This document shows, in pieces, positions 36,825 to 39,022 of a DNA stretch of 39,022 nucleotides (the first letter of the stretch is position 1; each line of letters begins with the position of its first letter). The position numbers and the translations under genes are program-made. Under the pieces are notes generated by a model, which was not told the origin of the DNA, did no database searches, and saw nothing but the letters and a program-made list of their open reading frames with translations. The DNA comes from a virus, in the IMG/VR virus record IMGVR_UViG_3300011113_000463, positions 1-39,022 of that record, one strand, 5' to 3'.

Positions 36825-38984
36825 ATGAAGAATTTACTATTATCAATTTTTGTTTTTTTTACAAGTTTTGTCATTTCACAATCTTGTACCCACACAATAA
36901 GATTAACAGATACTTTTGGTGATGGTTGGAATGGAGGTGCGGTTTCTGTATCTGTAAATGGAGTTGTTGTGTTATCTAATATAACATTTTCCACAGGACT
37001 TGGGCCCGTCAATTTTAACTTTACAGCAACATCAGGACAAACAATTAGAGTTTGGAGAACTTTAAGTGGTACATATCCTTCTGAAATGAGAGTTCAAATA
37101 GTCAATAATGTGGGAACTATTCTTTTAGCCACCATACAACCAACAACAGGAACCGCAACAACAGGTGGTTATACTTGTGTTGCTAGTTGTTCAGGAGGAG
37201 GAGGAGGTGGATGTTTTAATACATCTCCGTATGTGACTGTGGCGGCGCCAACTTCGCCAGGAGTCTTAACTATAAGTTCTTGTACTTATCAATCTGAATA
37301 TAATACAATTACAAGTGTAACTGCGGGAAATCAATACAGATCAACATATAATTTGGGAGGTTGGATTACTGTAAGACATACAACACCAAATGGAACTGTT
37401 GTTGCTTCAGGCACATCCCCACTAACATGGACGGCAACAATTTCGGGAACATATTACATACATTATAATACGAACTCTCTATGTGGAACCGCATCATCTT
37501 GTGGGACAACTACAATCGAGTGTTTAAGTTGTGTTGCACCACCGGCTCCTGCGAATGATTTAGTTTGTAACGCCACACCAATTGTCTGTGGTCAGATGAT
37601 ATCGGGAACCACAGTAAATGCAACTAACAGTGGAACGGGAGAAAATGGTATTTGTAGTGTTTCACAAACAATGCCAGGTGTTTGGTATAGAGTTACAGGT
37701 AATGGTCAAATAATGACCGCTCATTTATGTAATACCGTCTGGGATAGTAAAATATCTGTTTTTAGTGGAACAAGTTGTTCGGCATTAACTTGTGTAGGTG
37801 GGAATGATGATAACGGACCATTGTGTGTTGGAACTTCGGCATCATATCAATGGACATCGGTTGTTGGACTTAACTACTATATTCTTGTTCATGGTTTTAG
37901 TGTCAATAACTCGTTTCAATTAGGACTAACATGCACAACACCACCCCCACCCGATCCTACATCAATTACGGCAACATCAAATACTATATGTTCAGGTCAA
38001 TCAGTAACATTAACGGCAAACGGAGCAAGTGGAACCGTTTATTGGTTTACTGGAGGATGTGGTGTTGGTCAAATAGCAACAGGAAACTCAATAAGTGTAA
38101 CCCCATCGACAACCACAACATATTACGCAAGAAACTTTAATGGAGTTCAGTTTAGTAACAACTGTGTGTCCACAACCGTAACGGTGAATAACAATCCGGT
38201 CGTATCAACTTCCGCAAGTTTAAGCACAATTTGTCAGGGTTCATCAACACAACTAAATTCATCTGTTACGGGAGTGTCATCTCCAGGTTCTCTTTCAGTT
38301 ACAATAACAGGGGGATTATTAGATGAAACAAGTTGGACTCTAACAAATAATCTTGGAGTAATAATTGGTTCAGGAGGTCCTTATTTCACATCACCTAACG
38401 TCACAAATATTGGGTCTTCTGCTAATGGTCCTTATGTTTTTTATATTGAAACTATGGGAAGCTGGAATGATAATGTTCCAACCTTTACTATAACTTGTAA
38501 TGGGTCTACAATACTTACAGGATCAATTGGAGGGGGTTCACAAAATAACTATTGGGTGTCAAGTTGCACAACAGCTCCAGTTGTAAATTATATTTGGTCA
38601 CCATCAACAGGGTTGTCAAACCCAAATATACAAAATCCAATAGCAAACCCATCAACTACAACAACCTACACCGTTACCGCAACTTCTAATGGTTGTAGTG
38701 GAACTTCAAGTAGAACTATAACCGTAAATCCATTACCGACTGTAAGTGCAGGGTCTAATCAAACTGTTTGTTCAGGAACTCAAGTAACACTAAATGGTTC
38801 TGGAGCTTCAACATACTCTTGGAATAACAGTGTTACTAATGGAGTAGCTTTTACACCAACATCAACGCAAACCTATACGGTTACAGGCACAAACGCAAAT
38901 GGATGTTCTAATACCTCAAGCACTACCGTAACTGTTTTATCCAATCCTTTGGCAAACGCAGGAGGACCTAATAATGCAGTATAA
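36825..38984 (+). CDS. secreted Bacteroidetes-type adhesin with Ig-like repeats, interrupted by TAA
   Basis: A signal peptide (MKNLLLSIFVFFTSFVISQ) is followed by a LTDTFGDGWNGGAVSVSVNG domain, two cysteine-rich domains, and a NDLVCNATPIVCG...VWYRVTGNGQ...GNDDNGPLC region typical of secreted Bacteroidetes proteins. Then repeats built on 'NxTICSGQSVTLTANGA...TTTYxVTATxxGCSGTSS', as in SprB-like cell-surface proteins. The TAA at 38982-38984 ends the frame, but the same frame continues TCGINQVTLAAN to the window edge, in step with the repeat (compare NQTVCSGTQVTLNGS). It may be a receptor-binding or host-derived protein. Thr/Ser-rich and less AT-rich than the rest. Confidence 0.65.
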   Translation: MKNLLLSIFVFFTSFVISQSCTHTIRLTDTFGDGWNGGAVSVSVNGVVVLSNITFSTGLGPVNFNFTATSGQTIRVWRTLSGTYPSEMRVQIVNNVGTILLATIQPTTGTATTGGYTCVASCSGGGGGGCFNTSPYVTVAAPTSPGVLTISSCTYQSEYNTITSVTAGNQYRSTYNLGGWITVRHTTPNGTVVASGTSPLTWTATISGTYYIHYNTNSLCGTASSCGTTTIECLSCVAPPAPANDLVCNATPIVCGQMISGTTVNATNSGTGENGICSVSQTMPGVWYRVTGNGQIMTAHLCNTVWDSKISVFSGTSCSALTCVGGNDDNGPLCVGTSASYQWTSVVGLNYYILVHGFSVNNSFQLGLTCTTPPPPDPTSITATSNTICSGQSVTLTANGASGTVYWFTGGCGVGQIATGNSISVTPSTTTTYYARNFNGVQFSNNCVSTTVTVNNNPVVSTSASLSTICQGSSTQLNSSVTGVSSPGSLSVTITGGLLDETSWTLTNNLGVIIGSGGPYFTSPNVTNIGSSANGPYVFYIETMGSWNDNVPTFTITCNGSTILTGSIGGGSQNNYWVSSCTTAPVVNYIWSPSTGLSNPNIQNPIANPSTTTTYTVTATSNGCSGTSSRTITVNPLPTVSAGSNQTVCSGTQVTLNGSGASTYSWNNSVTNGVAFTPTSTQTYTVTGTNANGCSNTSSTTVTVLSNPLANAGGPNNAV

Positions 38985-39022
38985 ACTTGCGGTATAAATC
39001 AAGTAACTTTGGCGGCTAACAC

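Noticed and set aside
1-39022. Reassigned genetic code (TGA read as tryptophan)
   Set aside because: TGA is used as the natural stop of many genes with overlapping or adjacent starts (for example 2235-2237, 6710-6712, 14390-14392), and tryptophan is coded by TGG throughout.

Overview
The window looks like part of a large lytic, T4-type (myovirus-like) phage genome whose host belongs to the Bacteroidetes/Flavobacteriia. Phage signs are an SbcC/SbcD pair in the style of T4 gp46/gp47, a primase, a RecB-like nuclease, two sigma factors, Dam and a second methyltransferase, DnaJ, thioredoxin, glutaredoxin, Nudix, DUF932, DUF3310, an amidase endolysin, a GIY-YIG homing endonuclease and very tight gene packing. 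Host signs are at least four promoters of the Bacteroidetes type (TTTG, 19-20 bases, TAnnTTTG), almost no Shine-Dalgarno sequences, a histone-H1-like small protein and a secreted adhesin of the type exported by Bacteroidetes. The DNA is visibly AT-rich. No tRNA, IS element or CRISPR array was found.

Layout. 1-6712 is a plus-strand replication/recombination block: end of a primase (interrupted by an in-frame TGA), PD-(D/E)XK nuclease, small proteins, SbcD, a repeat coiled-coil protein, a membrane protein and SbcC. 6743-8465 is a probable methyltransferase plus restriction-endonuclease pair. 8516-9846 ends with a phage primary-like sigma factor, followed by 355 non-coding bases holding a pseudoknot-plus-terminator element and a separate small RNA gene with its own promoter and terminator. 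10202-18222 holds a membrane protein, amidase and spanin-like proteins (probable lysis group), candidate inner-head proteins and small proteins including the H1-like one. 18199-25914 holds DnaJ, Dam, a large LRR protein, the homing endonuclease, DUF932, thioredoxin and glutaredoxin. 25911-32005 mixes strands: acidic unknown proteins, a methyltransferase-DUF3310 fusion, DUF192 and Nudix. 32146-39022 is a cell-envelope and effector region: peptidoglycan-binding SGNH hydrolase, lipoprotein, ECF sigma fused to a hydrophobic domain, HExxH protein, RlpA-like protein and the adhesin.

Two patterns tie the window together. First, several otherwise unrelated proteins (LRR, SGNH, ECF-sigma fusion, HExxH protein, acidic beta-repeat protein and others) start with a short hydrophobic/basic peptide containing an L/I-x-E triplet, often as ISESQ or ITESQ. 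This resembles the T4 signals that send proteins into the prohead and are cut by its protease, so these may be proteins carried in the virion and injected. The ECF-sigma fusion is the most striking: a packaged sigma factor that could act on host RNA polymerase at once. Second, a heptamer TATTTAT lies 4-19 bases before the start codon of about a dozen genes that open transcription units, four of them at 6-7 bases. It is a candidate phage-specific (late) promoter, possibly making leaderless mRNAs.

All functional names rest on motif reading by eye. No database search, alignment or folding program was run.
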